DNA from: Acinetobacter sp. UBA801
GTDB lineage: Bacteria; Pseudomonadota; Gammaproteobacteria; Pseudomonadales; Moraxellaceae
Length of the DNA stretch: 38,150 nt
Direction: 5' to 3'
Assembly (NCBI GenBank): GCA_002296655.1
Contig: DBIN01000001.1
Coordinates: forward strand, 1-38,150
Of this stretch, positions 16,847-26,261 are shown in pieces. Position 1 is the first letter of the stretch; each line of letters opens with the position of its first letter. Both the position numbers and the translations under genes were made by a program. Under the pieces are notes generated by a model. It was not told the DNA's origin. It saw only the letters and a program-made list of their open reading frames with translations, and searched no databases.

Positions 16847-17491
16847 ATGTTGTTGTTGGTCATTTACTTAATCGCGATTACCGCAGAAGCGATGACAGGC
16901 GCATTGTCTGCAGGGCGTCGCAGCATGGACTGGTTTGGTGTTACCTTAATTGCCTGTGTCACCGCATTGGGTGGTGGTTCGGTGAGAGATGTATTGTTGG
17001 GGCATTATCCACTGACTTGGGTCAAACATCCTGAATATTTGGTGCTGACCTGTATTGCCGCTTTTATCACCATTTTAATTGCCAAATGGATGAGGCATTT
17101 ACGTTCCATCTTCTTGGTGCTCGATGCTTTAGGCTTAATTGGCTTCACGATTATTGGTTGTCAAATTGCTTTAGAAATGGGGCATGGCTTTGTGGTATCT
17201 GCTGTTGCAGGCGTCTTAACAGGTGTGTCAGGTGGGATTCTACGTGATATTTTATGTAACGATGTGCCTTTGGTGTTCCGCCGTGAGCTATATGCCAGTA
17301 TTTCTTTTGTGTCCGTGATTTGCTATTGGTTGTGTATTAAAATCGGTTTATCACTCGAATTAACCGTGATTGCAACGCTTATTTTTGGTTTCACCTTGCG
17401 TTTGATTGCGATTTATTTTGGCTTAGAAATGCCGAAATTTATTTATCAGGACGATGATGAACATTCAGCATCCTCTAAAGATGAAACCTAA
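16847..17491 (+). CDS. TRIC-type cation channel family protein (YadS/YicG, UPF0126)
   Basis: This 214-residue inner-membrane protein has seven predicted helices. It is made of two homologous triple-helix repeats, each with the glycine-rich signature: ALGGGSVRDVLLGHYPLTW (about 41-59) and GVSGGILRDILCNDVPLVF (about 126-144). Prokaryotic TRIC homologues form trimeric potassium-permeable channels. GAAGGG lies 7 bases before the ATG. The cytoplasmic tail is acidic (DDDEHSASSKDE). A terminator follows at 17528. Some family members are linked to glycine transport, so the transported species remains uncertain. Confidence 0.88.
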   Translation: MLLLVIYLIAITAEAMTGALSAGRRSMDWFGVTLIACVTALGGGSVRDVLLGHYPLTWVKHPEYLVLTCIAAFITILIAKWMRHLRSIFLVLDALGLIGFTIIGCQIALEMGHGFVVSAVAGVLTGVSGGILRDILCNDVPLVFRRELYASISFVSVICYWLCIKIGLSLELTVIATLIFGFTLRLIAIYFGLEMPKFIYQDDDEHSASSKDET

Positions 17492-17527
17492 TTGGTTATA
17501 AGATAAGAACAGTATTGAACATAAGCT

Positions 17528-17552
17528 AACCGATCACCAGATCGGTTTTTTA
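17528..17552 (+). terminator. Terminator of the TRIC-type gene
   Basis: AACCGATC (17528-17535) pairs with GATCGGTT (17540-17547) around ACCA and ends in a run of six T residues. Confidence 0.88.
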
Positions 17553-17647
17553 ATGCTATCCACATCCTGTCAATTCATAGTATAAAAAATAACAGCAGCT
17601 GTGTTTGGCATCGCCCATATCCTTTTAGCCAACTTAAAGAGTGTGTT

Positions 17648-18967
17648 ATGGATTTAGTTTCGCGTGTGCAACGTCTACCCATTGGAAAATTCCACTATAG
17701 CCTACTGGTGATGATTGGTCTGGGCTGGATGTTTGATGCCATGGATACAGGACTCATCTCCTTTATTTTGGCAAAGATGGCAGAAGACTGGAGCATGACT
17801 CCTTCAGAAAAAGGCATGGTGGTGTCAATTGGCTTTGTCGGAATGGCCATTGGGGCAGTCTTTTCGGGCGGTCTGGCCGATAAAATTGGACGTAAAACCG
17901 TATTTGCTACCACGCTGGTGATTTACAGTCTAGCTACTGCGGCCTGTGCCTTTGCACCGAATTTAACTTGGTTACTGGTCTTTCGCTTTATTGTTGGTTT
18001 AGGTTTGGGCGGGCAACTTCCCGTAGCGGTCACTTTGGTCAGTGAGTACATTCCTGCGCATGTGCGTGGGCGTTTTATTGTATTGCTGGAAAGTTTTTGG
18101 GGCTTGGGGTGGTTGTGTGCGGCATTAGTTTCTTATTTTGTGATTCCAAAATTTGATTGGCACACAGCATTTTTAATTGGTGGTTTACCTGCTTTATATG
18201 CCTTAGTCATTTGGAAAAAAGTCCCTGAATCTATCCCTTATCTGATCAATCGTGGTCGAATTGCCGAAGCACATGCACTGGTACAAAAATTTGAGCGTCA
18301 ATGTGGAGTTGAGGTCATTGAACAAATTGAAGTTCAGCCTGTTGCCGCCAAACAGCATATTTCTTTTACTCAATTGTGGTCGGGACCATTTGCGCGTCGT
18401 AGTTTAATGCTGTGGCTGATTTGGTTTGGCATTGTCTATTCCTATTATGGCATTTTCACTTGGTTGCCTAGTCTGTTGGTACAGCAAGGCTACAGCATCG
18501 TACAGTCATTTGAATACGTGTTGGGCATGATTTTGGCACAATTACCTGGTTATATTGCAGCCGCTTGGTTGGTCGAAAAACTGGGACGCAAAGCCACACT
18601 GGCGGGTTTTATTGGCATGTGTGCTGTTTCGGCATATTTCTTTGGTCAGGCTGACAGCGTGGCGATGATCATGTTCTGGGGCTGTTTGATGTCGTTCTTT
18701 AACTTGGGCGCGTGGGGGGTGTTATACACCTATACTCCTGAACAATACCCAACCAATATTCGTGCTTTTGGTTCAGGTTGGGCCTCGGCCATTGGACGCA
18801 TGGGCGGTATTGTTGCCCCAATGGTGGTCACGCACATGATGGTCATGCAAAATGGCTTTAGTTATGTCTTTATGATGTTTACCGCAGTTTTATTGGCTGT
18901 TGCTGTGGTGATTGTGGTGTTGGGGGAAGAAACTAAAGGCAGAACTTTAGAGTCGATAGGTTTGTAA
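17648..18967 (+). CDS. niaP: Niacin/nicotinamide MFS transporter, NiaP-like
   Basis: This 439-residue 12-helix transporter aligns by eye almost throughout with Bacillus NiaP (YceI). Matching stretches are LGWMFDAMDTG in helix 1, GGLADKIGRK (motif A), GLGLGGQLPVA followed by LVSEYIPAHVRGR, VLLESFWGLGWL, YSYYGIFTWLPSLL, AQLPGYIAAAWLVEKLGRK and LGAWGVLYTYTPEQYPT. NiaP imports nicotinate and nicotinamide for NAD synthesis, and an A. baylyi homologue is known as a niacin transporter. No clear NadQ- or NrtR-type operator is visible upstream. Related sugar-porter-family transporters for aromatic acids are the alternative. The gene is monocistronic and convergent with the unrecognised gene at 19029. 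Confidence 0.85.
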   Translation: MDLVSRVQRLPIGKFHYSLLVMIGLGWMFDAMDTGLISFILAKMAEDWSMTPSEKGMVVSIGFVGMAIGAVFSGGLADKIGRKTVFATTLVIYSLATAACAFAPNLTWLLVFRFIVGLGLGGQLPVAVTLVSEYIPAHVRGRFIVLLESFWGLGWLCAALVSYFVIPKFDWHTAFLIGGLPALYALVIWKKVPESIPYLINRGRIAEAHALVQKFERQCGVEVIEQIEVQPVAAKQHISFTQLWSGPFARRSLMLWLIWFGIVYSYYGIFTWLPSLLVQQGYSIVQSFEYVLGMILAQLPGYIAAAWLVEKLGRKATLAGFIGMCAVSAYFFGQADSVAMIMFWGCLMSFFNLGAWGVLYTYTPEQYPTNIRAFGSGWASAIGRMGGIVAPMVVTHMMVMQNGFSYVFMMFTAVLLAVAVVIVVLGEETKGRTLESIGL

Positions 18968-19001
18968 GCTTATAATAAACCTATCTTCCAATTTGAAATG
19001 A

Positions 19002-19040
19002 CAGTCAGCGTAAACCTGCTTGAGGGATTTACGCTGACTG
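19002..19040. terminator. 13-bp inverted repeat between convergent genes, overlapping a stop codon
   Basis: CAGTCAGCGTAAA (19002-19014) and TTTACGCTGACTG (19028-19040) are a perfect 13-bp inverted repeat with a 13-nt loop. The right arm contains the last codons and the TAA of the minus-strand gene. Neither strand has a long T run after the stem, so it may protect 3' ends or stop transcription weakly in both directions. Confidence 0.5.
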
Positions 19041-20771
19041 GCTCCAAGATTTAGCAGTCAGGACGAATTCCTGATTTAAAGCCAAGGAGATATTTTGTAA
19101 GTTAAAACTATGCCGATCTTCAGGAAGTTGTAGCAATAATGGTAAGCGTGTTATACCATTTTCACCATTGGCAAAAGCATAGTGACGGATTTTAGGGTCA
19201 ATTCTGCTAATGAGATTCTTGGCTTCTAAATAAACACTTTGTTGGGTTGCCTGTTTTTGAATACTAATAACTCCAATATAACAGCGATCTTGAATATCAA
19301 TCAGGTTCTTTTTCAGCTTCTCTATTTTCACCTGATTATTTTCAGATTTTTTCAGCAAACGTTTAAAAAATCCCGCTTTTTCATTTGTTTGAATTTCTCG
19401 TTCGAGACTACGTATTTCTTGTTGTATATTGCGGCTCTGTTCAATCGCAGCATTCACATACTCTCTGATCTTTTGAACAGGGGCGATTACCGCATTTAAA
19501 TGTCGTTGATAATGATATTCATCTTCAAAGAGTACAAAAACTTGTGTGCGACGCTGTACCAATAAATGCAAATATGCAATCAAACGATATTTAAAGCCGC
19601 GGGCGTAGAGATTAAATTGCAACAAGGGTTCTTGAGATAAAGCTTCAAAATGATGTAATAGTTCAGTCATTAAACGTTTCAGATTTAAATAACAAAACTC
19701 TAATTCATCAGACTGTTGCACACTTTGTTTTAAACCTCTTGCAAATGGTTCAAGCACTTGCAAACAAAGGTCTTTTTCTAAGCAATCTAAATGCTCTTTG
19801 ACTAAATAATCTGTAGAAAAACCTTGAATATCCAACACTTTTTTCATTTGTGGTAAAAGTTGCTCTTGCTTATATAGGTGTAAAGATTCAATCAACTCCA
19901 CAATATGCGGATTCATTTGACGTTGAATGCCGATAATTTGTGTCATTTGCTGTTTAAAATTTTCAATATAATCAATTTGATCTAACTTTTTCGGATCAAG
20001 AACTAAACCACTAATATAGAATTTATTTTCTACGCCAAAGTTTTCTTCTGTTAAAAAGCGTCGAATGGAATAAGCAGATACACGGCTGTCGTAGGAACTA
20101 CTCACAATAAAATAGTAATCTGTAGCATCGATAATTTCAAAGTCACGAACATGCAGTTCATGAACCAAGTAATCCTGAAAAATTGATGGTTTTTGTTGTG
20201 CATATTCACTTGGTAAAATATAAGCAAACCAATTGCCCAAAATTTCACTTTTCATAAACACTTCAAAGATAAAACTACGAATTTGTGCTTGATCTAGATT
20301 GCGATGGTTAGTTGTAACGGTGAAGTCTAAATCACGAATAATTAAAGCAGCATCATATAAAAACGCTTTTTTGAGTAAAAGTTGGGCTTGAATATCCTGT
20401 GGCTCATGTAATTCAATTTGATTCATTTCATGAATCACCATTTCTAGAAAATCGGCGATTTGAAAGTCGGTTTGGTAGGTTTCTAAATAGTCAAAGCTAC
20501 TTTGTAAGTTTTTGGCGAGTTGTAATAATTCTGGATACTGTGTGTACTGTGGAATGTCTTGCAGACGGATGTAACCATGAAATTCAAAGGTTGCTGTAAG
20601 ATAATTCCAGTGAATATTTTTGGGTTTTAAGTATCGTTCTTCTATTTTTTCATGCAGTTCTTTAGGTGTAGCGGAAAGAATTGCGTTTAGCTGCTGCTGC
20701 CATTTATTATCAAGAATAGGATCAATTTGTTTTAACTTTACTCGAAGCTGATAAGGAATATAGGTCTGCAT
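19029..20771 (-). CDS. Unrecognised 580-residue cytoplasmic protein with C-terminal coiled coil
   Basis: I do not recognise this protein. It has no signal peptide and no transmembrane helix; it is rich in Leu, Gln, Glu, Tyr and Ile and is mostly helical in character. The N-terminal 100 residues (QTYIPYQLRVKLKQIDP, then PKNIHWNYLTATFEFHGYI) could form a small domain. A central segment has DYYFIVSSSYDSRVSAYSIRRFL. Residues about 435-505 are a strongly charged coiled coil (QQEIRSLEREIQTNEKAGFF, then VKIEKLKKNLIDIQ). No Walker, zinc or nuclease motif is visible. The ATG at 20771 is clear, but the Shine-Dalgarno is weak. Codon use looks AT-rich but not foreign. It has its own unit, flanked by niaP (convergent) and parC (divergent). 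Confidence 0.75.
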   Translation of the reverse strand: MQTYIPYQLRVKLKQIDPILDNKWQQQLNAILSATPKELHEKIEERYLKPKNIHWNYLTATFEFHGYIRLQDIPQYTQYPELLQLAKNLQSSFDYLETYQTDFQIADFLEMVIHEMNQIELHEPQDIQAQLLLKKAFLYDAALIIRDLDFTVTTNHRNLDQAQIRSFIFEVFMKSEILGNWFAYILPSEYAQQKPSIFQDYLVHELHVRDFEIIDATDYYFIVSSSYDSRVSAYSIRRFLTEENFGVENKFYISGLVLDPKKLDQIDYIENFKQQMTQIIGIQRQMNPHIVELIESLHLYKQEQLLPQMKKVLDIQGFSTDYLVKEHLDCLEKDLCLQVLEPFARGLKQSVQQSDELEFCYLNLKRLMTELLHHFEALSQEPLLQFNLYARGFKYRLIAYLHLLVQRRTQVFVLFEDEYHYQRHLNAVIAPVQKIREYVNAAIEQSRNIQQEIRSLEREIQTNEKAGFFKRLLKKSENNQVKIEKLKKNLIDIQDRCYIGVISIQKQATQQSVYLEAKNLISRIDPKIRHYAFANGENGITRLPLLLQLPEDRHSFNLQNISLALNQEFVLTAKSWSQSA

Positions 20772-21101
20772 AGCGAAATCCGAAAGAACCGTTACAATAA
20801 ATTTAAACTTTCAATAAAAAAACTTCAGTGTGTTTTATATCACAAAAACAGCATTTACATTGATAAAAATAAAGGAATTTTTATGTAATAAGTATTGTTT
20901 CAAACATCTGTAACGTGTCAATAGACCCTCATAGAATGAATCGTTATAATTTTATATTGCTGTTTTTTATAAAATGAATATTTTTACGGCATAAGACACA
21001 AATTGTCGCAGAGCATCCTTACTAGCCCTTGTGCAGGATGCTGCTGCGGCATAGCATAAGCCGATTGATACAAAAACAAATGATTTAGGACGACAGGTTT
21101 T
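20772..21101. other. AT-rich divergent intergenic region before parC
   Basis: This 330-bp gap must hold promoters for both the unrecognised minus-strand gene and parC, but no convincing -35/-10 pair stands out. GCATCCT (21013-21019) and AGGATGC (21035-21041) form a 7-bp inverted repeat in the likely parC leader. No ORF or RNA gene is recognised. Confidence 0.4.
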
Positions 21102-23321
21102 ATGACAAGCCTCGCGCATCATGCAACAGAAAACCGTTCCGTAGCAGAATTTACTGAACGTGCATACCTTAACTATGCCATGTACGTCATTATGGATCGT
21201 GCATTACCCCATATCAGCGATGGTTTAAAACCTGTACAGCGCCGTATTGTGTACGCCATGAGTGAGCTTGGACTCAAACACAGTGGCAAACCGAAAAAAT
21301 CGGCACGTACCGTGGGGGATGTATTGGGTAAATACCATCCGCATGGTGATTCTGCTTGTTATGAAGCTATGGTGTTGATGGCGCAGCCGTTCAGTTATCG
21401 TTATCCATTTATTGAAGGACAGGGTAATTGGGGTTCGCCCGATGATCCTAAATCCTTTGCGGCAATGCGTTATACCGAAGCCAAACTATCGCAATATAGT
21501 GAAGTGCTTTTGGCTGAATTGGGGCAAGGTACTTGTGATTGGCAAGATAACTTTGATGGCTCATTAAAAGAACCTGTCAATTTGCCTGCGCGTGTACCGA
21601 ATATTTTGCTGAATGGCACCACCGGTATTGCAGTAGGGATGGCGACCGATATTCCACCGCATAACTTGCGAGAAGTGGTGAAAGGCACAATTGCCCTGAT
21701 TCGCAACCCAAATTTAACCGATGAAAAAGTTGCAGAATATATTCCTGCACCAGATTTACCGACCAAAGCTGAAATTATTACCCCGCCTGAAGAATTGCTG
21801 AAAATGCAAAGTACCGGTCGCGGTAGTTACCGTATGCGTGCGGTGTACTGCATTGAAAAAAATGAAATCGTGATCACAGAATTGCCGTATCAGGTTTCGG
21901 GTTCAAAAATCATTACTCAAATTGCTGATCAGATGCAGGCGAAAAAACTGCCGTTGGTGAGTGACGTGCGTGATGAATCTGACCATAAAAACCCAACTCG
22001 TTTGGTGATTGTGCTGCGTTCCAACCGTATTGATGCCGAAGCAGTGATGAGTCACTTATTTGCCACGACCGATTTAGAATCGAGCTATCGTGTCAATATG
22101 AACATGATTGGCGCAGATGGTCGTCCGCAGGTGAAATCAATTCGTCGTATTTTACTGGAATGGATTGAGATTCGTAAAAATACCGTCACACGTCGTTTGC
22201 AATATCATCTCAATAAAATCGAAAAGCGACTGCACATTTTGGCAGGTTTGCTGATTGCCTATTTAGATATTGATACCGTGATTCGGATTATTCGTGAAGA
22301 AGATCATCCTAAAGCTGAGTTGATGGCACATTTTGGTATTGATGAAATTCAGGCCGAAGCCATTTTGGAATTAAAGCTACGCCATTTGGCCAAGCTTGAA
22401 GAAATGGAAATTCGCCGTGAACAAGAAGAATTAGAGGCACGCGCAGCCATTATTCGTGAACAATTGGCCAATCCTGAATCGTTGAAAAACTTAATTATCA
22501 GTGAGTTAAAAGAAGACGCGAAAAGGTTTGGTGATGATCGTCGTTCACCTATTGTATTGCGTGCCGAAGCGACTGCAATTAATGAACAAGATATGCTACC
22601 TGCCGACCCTGTAACGGTGGTGTTGTCTGAAGCAGGCTGGATTCGTTGTGCTAAAGGGCATGAGGTTGATGCGGAAAATCTGAACTTCCGTGCGGGTGAT
22701 CAATATCTCAGTCATGCACAAGGCAAGTCTAATCAGCGTGTCTATATTTTAGATGATACGGGGCGCAGTTATGCGTTGCCAATTAATAGCCTGCCTTCGG
22801 CACGGGGTTTGGGTGAACCATTAAGTTCAAAACTTGCTCCTGCCAGTGGTGTTGGCTTTAAACAATTGCTGATTGCCGATGATGAGGCTGAAATTCTAGC
22901 AGCCAGCAGTAAAGGTTACGGCTTTAAAACTCAGGCCAAACAGTTAGATACCAGTGCCAAAGCAGGTAAAGCATTCCTGTCTTTGCCTGAACAATCGACA
23001 GTGATGAACTTGCAAATGATTGAACACGCGAGTCATGTTGCACTGCTCAGTTCAGCAGGGCGTTTACTGGTGATTGAGTTGTCAGAATTGCCAATTTTGA
23101 ATAAAGGTAAAGGTAATAAATTGATACAACTTGAGGAAAAAGATCAGTTGGTGTCTATGTTACCTTTAAGTTTAGATGAAACAATTCAAGTATTTGCAGG
23201 ACAGCAACAACTCAAACTCAAAGGGGATGATTTGCTGAAGTATGTAGCGAAGCGCGGCACGAAAGGTCAGCTCCTACCACGTGGTTACCAAAAAGCAAAT
23301 AAACTGTTAATTCAAAGATAA
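21102..23321 (+). CDS. parC: DNA topoisomerase IV subunit A
   Basis: This 739-residue ParC forms a heterotetramer with ParE and decatenates daughter chromosomes. The winged-helix domain carries the catalytic tyrosine Tyr124 ([10 protein letters not shown]) with Arg123 before it. The quinolone-resistance region reads [10 protein letters not shown], with Ser84 and Glu88 (codon 84 TCT at 21351), the wild-type residues at the positions whose changes cause fluoroquinolone resistance in Acinetobacter. A coiled-coil and gate region ([20 protein letters not shown]) follows, and then a shortened C-terminal beta-pinwheel domain typical of ParC rather than GyrA. No GyrA box (QRRGGKG) is present. parE is not in the window. 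Confidence 0.97.
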   Translation: MTSLAHHATENRSVAEFTERAYLNYAMYVIMDRALPHISDGLKPVQRRIVYAMSELGLKHSGKPKKSARTVGDVLGKYHPHGDSACYEAMVLMAQPFSYRYPFIEGQGNWGSPDDPKSFAAMRYTEAKLSQYSEVLLAELGQGTCDWQDNFDGSLKEPVNLPARVPNILLNGTTGIAVGMATDIPPHNLREVVKGTIALIRNPNLTDEKVAEYIPAPDLPTKAEIITPPEELLKMQSTGRGSYRMRAVYCIEKNEIVITELPYQVSGSKIITQIADQMQAKKLPLVSDVRDESDHKNPTRLVIVLRSNRIDAEAVMSHLFATTDLESSYRVNMNMIGADGRPQVKSIRRILLEWIEIRKNTVTRRLQYHLNKIEKRLHILAGLLIAYLDIDTVIRIIREEDHPKAELMAHFGIDEIQAEAILELKLRHLAKLEEMEIRREQEELEARAAIIREQLANPESLKNLIISELKEDAKRFGDDRRSPIVLRAEATAINEQDMLPADPVTVVLSEAGWIRCAKGHEVDAENLNFRAGDQYLSHAQGKSNQRVYILDDTGRSYALPINSLPSARGLGEPLSSKLAPASGVGFKQLLIADDEAEILAASSKGYGFKTQAKQLDTSAKAGKAFLSLPEQSTVMNLQMIEHASHVALLSSAGRLLVIELSELPILNKGKGNKLIQLEEKDQLVSMLPLSLDETIQVFAGQQQLKLKGDDLLKYVAKRGTKGQLLPRGYQKANKLLIQR

Positions 23322-23428
23322 TACTAGCGTTTTTTAAGCAAAATACGTTATATATGGTTTGTGTTCGTGAAAATGGATGCAAAGCAGGACATAAACAAGC
23401 AAACAACGACGTCTTGTATTGAGAAAAA

Positions 23429-23441
23429 TAGTTTAAAACTA
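23429..23441. promoter_or_regulatory. Palindrome TAGTTT-A-AAACTA before fadD
   Basis: A perfect 6-bp dyad with one central base lies 28 bp before the fadD start, where a repressor or a -10 region could sit. It does not match a PsrA or FadR consensus that I know. It is a candidate operator on symmetry alone. Confidence 0.25.
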
Positions 23442-23469
23442 AGGATTACTGATTGGAGAAATTGGCATT

Positions 23470-25146
23470 ATGGAAAAGATTTGGTTTGCTGAATACCGAA
23501 AGACAGGAATTCCAGAAACTGTAGAACTGCCTGCAGAAAATACGTCACTCGTAGACATTTTTGAACGTAATTTCCAAAAATTTGGTTCACGTGATGCCTT
23601 TATCTTTATGGATAAAGTTTTAAGCTTTAGTGAACTAGAAGAAGCTAGCCGTAAATTTGCAACCTATTTACAAAGCTTAGGTTTGGCACCAGGCTCGCGT
23701 GTTGCCGTAATGATGCCGAACGTACTTCAATATCCAGTGGTTGCATTAGCGGTGTTGCGTGCAGGCTTAGTATTGGTGAACGTGAACCCACTTTATACTT
23801 CACGTGAGTTAGAGCACCAATTAAATGACTCTGGTTCTGAAGTTTTAGTGATTATCGAAAACTTTGCATCGGTTTATCAGGCAATTATTGGTAAAACTCC
23901 TGTGAAGCATGTGGTTGTTGCTTCTGTGGGCGATATGTTAGGTGCATTAAAAGGTACCTTGGTGAATTTTGTTTTACGTTCAGTGCGTAAGCAAATTCCA
24001 GCATGGAGCATTCCGGGTCACATTAAATTTAATGCGGCAATCTCTAAAGTGAGCCCAAGCAACTACAAACGTCCAAACTTAACTTTAAGTGATACTGCTG
24101 TGTTGCAATACACAGGTGGTACAACAGGCGTATCTAAAGGTGCAGAATTAACGCATCGTAACCTTGTGGCAAACATGCTGCAATGTGATGGTATTTTCCA
24201 AAGTAAATTTGGTGCGAAAGATGGTCAGCCAGATGATCGTATTTTCTGTGCATTGCCGCTTTATCACATTTTTGCATTTATGGTGTGCGCGCTTTACGGC
24301 ATGTACAAAGGTCAAGCAAACGTATTGATTCCAAACCCGCGTGATTTACCTGCGGTAATGAAAGAATTACGTAAATATCAACCGACTTTCTTCCCTGCGG
24401 TGAATACCTTATTCAATGCGCTCGTGAATAATGAAGAGTTTAAACAGCTTGATCACAGCCGATTGAAAATGGCGATGGGCGGTGGTATGGCCGTATTGCC
24501 ATCAACTGCAGAAGCATGGAAAAAAGTCACAGGCACCAATATTATTGAAGGTTATGGCTTGTCTGAAACTTCACCCGTTGCAACGGCAAACCCACCTACA
24601 TCTGAAGAGTTTAGTGGCACCATTGGTATTCCATTGCCATTAACTGAAGTGGCAATTTTAGATGATGACGGCAATGAAGTTGCACTGGGTGAGCAAGGTG
24701 AAATTTCAATCCGTGGTCCACAAGTCATGAAAGGGTATTGGAACCGTCCAGATGAAACCGATAAAGTGATGATTAATGGTTTCTTCCGTACAGGTGACAT
24801 TGGTGTTATGGATTCACGTGGCTATGTGAAAATTGTAGACCGTAAAAAAGATATGATTCTGGTATCTGGGTTTAACGTTTATCCATCTGAAATTGAAGAA
24901 GTGATTGCGAAGCATCCGAAAGTCTTGGAAGTGGCAGCAATTGGTGTGCCAGATGAAAAATCAGGTGAAGTGCCAAAACTATTTGTGGTGAAAAAAGATC
25001 CATCATTGACCACAGAAGAAGTATTAGCATTCGCTAAAGAGAACTTAACTGGCTATAAACGCCCACGTTATGTGGAGTTTATGGATGAATTGCCAAAATC
25101 GAACGTAGGTAAAATCTTGCGTAAAGATTTGCGTAAAACTGCGTAA
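23470..25146 (+). CDS. fadD: Long-chain fatty acid-CoA ligase
   Basis: This 558-residue acyl-activating enzyme forms an acyl-adenylate from a fatty acid and ATP, then transfers the acyl group to CoA, the entry step of beta-oxidation. The ATP/AMP signature is YTGGTTGVSKGAELTHRN (about residues 214-231). It is followed by GYGLSETSPVA, by the FFRTGDIG motif with the conserved Asp, and by the C-terminal KKDMILVSGFNVYPSEIEEV and the catalytic lysine in SNVGKILRKDLR. Length matches E. coli FadD (561). It lies 148 bp after parC, probably with its own promoter; a terminator follows at 25165. Broad-chain acyl-CoA synthetases of the same family cannot be excluded. Confidence 0.93.
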   Translation: MEKIWFAEYRKTGIPETVELPAENTSLVDIFERNFQKFGSRDAFIFMDKVLSFSELEEASRKFATYLQSLGLAPGSRVAVMMPNVLQYPVVALAVLRAGLVLVNVNPLYTSRELEHQLNDSGSEVLVIIENFASVYQAIIGKTPVKHVVVASVGDMLGALKGTLVNFVLRSVRKQIPAWSIPGHIKFNAAISKVSPSNYKRPNLTLSDTAVLQYTGGTTGVSKGAELTHRNLVANMLQCDGIFQSKFGAKDGQPDDRIFCALPLYHIFAFMVCALYGMYKGQANVLIPNPRDLPAVMKELRKYQPTFFPAVNTLFNALVNNEEFKQLDHSRLKMAMGGGMAVLPSTAEAWKKVTGTNIIEGYGLSETSPVATANPPTSEEFSGTIGIPLPLTEVAILDDDGNEVALGEQGEISIRGPQVMKGYWNRPDETDKVMINGFFRTGDIGVMDSRGYVKIVDRKKDMILVSGFNVYPSEIEEVIAKHPKVLEVAAIGVPDEKSGEVPKLFVVKKDPSLTTEEVLAFAKENLTGYKRPRYVEFMDELPKSNVGKILRKDLRKTA

Positions 25147-25164
25147 TTCATGTTGCTTTGAAAC

Positions 25165-25197
25165 AAAAACGCCTCTGAAAACTCAGGGGCGTTTTTT
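25165..25197. terminator. Bidirectional terminator between fadD and the small membrane protein gene
   Basis: AAAAACGCCTCTGA (25165-25178) and TCAGGGGCGTTTTT (25183-25196) pair with one T-G wobble around AAAC. T runs occur on both strands, serving two convergent genes. Confidence 0.88.
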
Positions 25198-25253
25198 ATA
25201 TGCTTATAAAATAGATAGCTTCTAGTTCAATACAGACGAAGTGTCAACAGACC

Positions 25254-25634
25254 TTATTCTTTCATCAACCAACGGTCAAAGTAGCGACGCCCAACACCCA
25301 CAATACCCAAGAAAATAAACATCGCACCAAATTGGCGACTAAAACCTGATTGATTAAAACTGCCATAACTTAAAATATTATCAATTAAGCAGTACACCAC
25401 AATCACGATAATCCAGTGCCATAACGGTAAACGCTTAATCCCCACCGCATAAAACGCCACCCAAAGCACAACAAAGCTAAAAATGGTCGACCATACGTTC
25501 ATGTTGGCACAAATTACCGTCAATAAAAATGCCACAATAGGCAACACAATTTTTAAAACACGATCCACTCGCAGTTGATGTTGGCGTTGCTTTTCAAGTA
25601 TATCTAGCATTTCCTTTTGATCTGGGCTGACCAT
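25254..25634 (-). CDS. Small multi-spanning membrane protein of unknown function
   Basis: This 126-residue protein has a charged N-terminal 20 residues (KEMLDILEKQRQHQLRVDR) followed by about four hydrophobic segments: LKIVLPIVAFLLTVICANM, WSTIFSFVVLWVAFYAVGI, LWHWIIVIVVYCLIDNIL and FGAMFIFLGIVGVG. It ends in a positively charged tail (RRYFDRWLMKE), so it should be an inner-membrane protein. The ATG at 25634 is chosen because AAAGGA lies 7 bases upstream; a TTG further upstream would include that site. I recognise no family. It is divergent from the MAPEG gene with about 100 bp between. Confidence 0.75.
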   Translation of the reverse strand: MVSPDQKEMLDILEKQRQHQLRVDRVLKIVLPIVAFLLTVICANMNVWSTIFSFVVLWVAFYAVGIKRLPLWHWIIVIVVYCLIDNILSYGSFNQSGFSRQFGAMFIFLGIVGVGRRYFDRWLMKE

Positions 25635-25738
25635 AATGGATCCTTTATACAATTGCTTAAAACATGCTATTTAACAAAATTTATTCCAGAAATGCCATGT
25701 TATGATAAGTTCTCAATACAGTTTATGAGAAAAAATAG

Positions 25739-26137
25739 ATGCAAAGCATAAGCGGAATTGTTTATCTAATTATTATTGCTTGCTTATTGCCGTATGTCTT
25801 TGCTGTTGTCGCAAAAATGGCAGGCGGCTTTAAACGCGAAGATAACCAAAATCCACGTGAATTTTTAGCCAAAACTACAGGTTTGGCTGCACGTGCCAAC
25901 GCCGTACAACAAAACAGTTTTGAAAGCCTGCCTTTGTTTATTGCCGCAGTGCTTATGGCGGAATATATGGTCATCCCTCAAGTAGTGGTGATGATGTTTG
26001 GTATTGCTTATATTGTGCTGCGCATTATTTATGGAATTTGTTATTTAGCCAATTGGGCGACGCTGCGTTCAATTGTTTGGATGCTGTCTTTACTTTGCCC
26101 AATTTGTATTTTACTGATGGTGATTAAACTGACCTGA
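25739..26137 (+). CDS. MAPEG family membrane protein
   Basis: This 132-residue protein has four membrane helices, the size and topology of the MAPEG superfamily (membrane-associated proteins in eicosanoid and glutathione metabolism). The family core ARANAVQQNSFESLPLFIAAVLMAEY (about 50-75) keeps the Asn and Glu pattern that lines the glutathione site. RIIYGICYLANWATLRS follows in the next helices. Bacterial members are mostly uncharacterised; some act as glutathione transferases. No strong Shine-Dalgarno is seen. It is the first gene before ppa but is separated from it by about 125 bp. Confidence 0.82.
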   Translation: MQSISGIVYLIIIACLLPYVFAVVAKMAGGFKREDNQNPREFLAKTTGLAARANAVQQNSFESLPLFIAAVLMAEYMVIPQVVVMMFGIAYIVLRIIYGICYLANWATLRSIVWMLSLLCPICILLMVIKLT

Positions 26138-26261
26138 TCAAGTCAGGTGTGAAAATATGTATTTTTGCCTTGCAGATGTATAATCGCGCAGTAATTCAGG
26201 ACAGAAAACCGTTATAATTGACGCGGTTTTAAAAAGATTTAACTTGTTTAAGAGTGATGCT

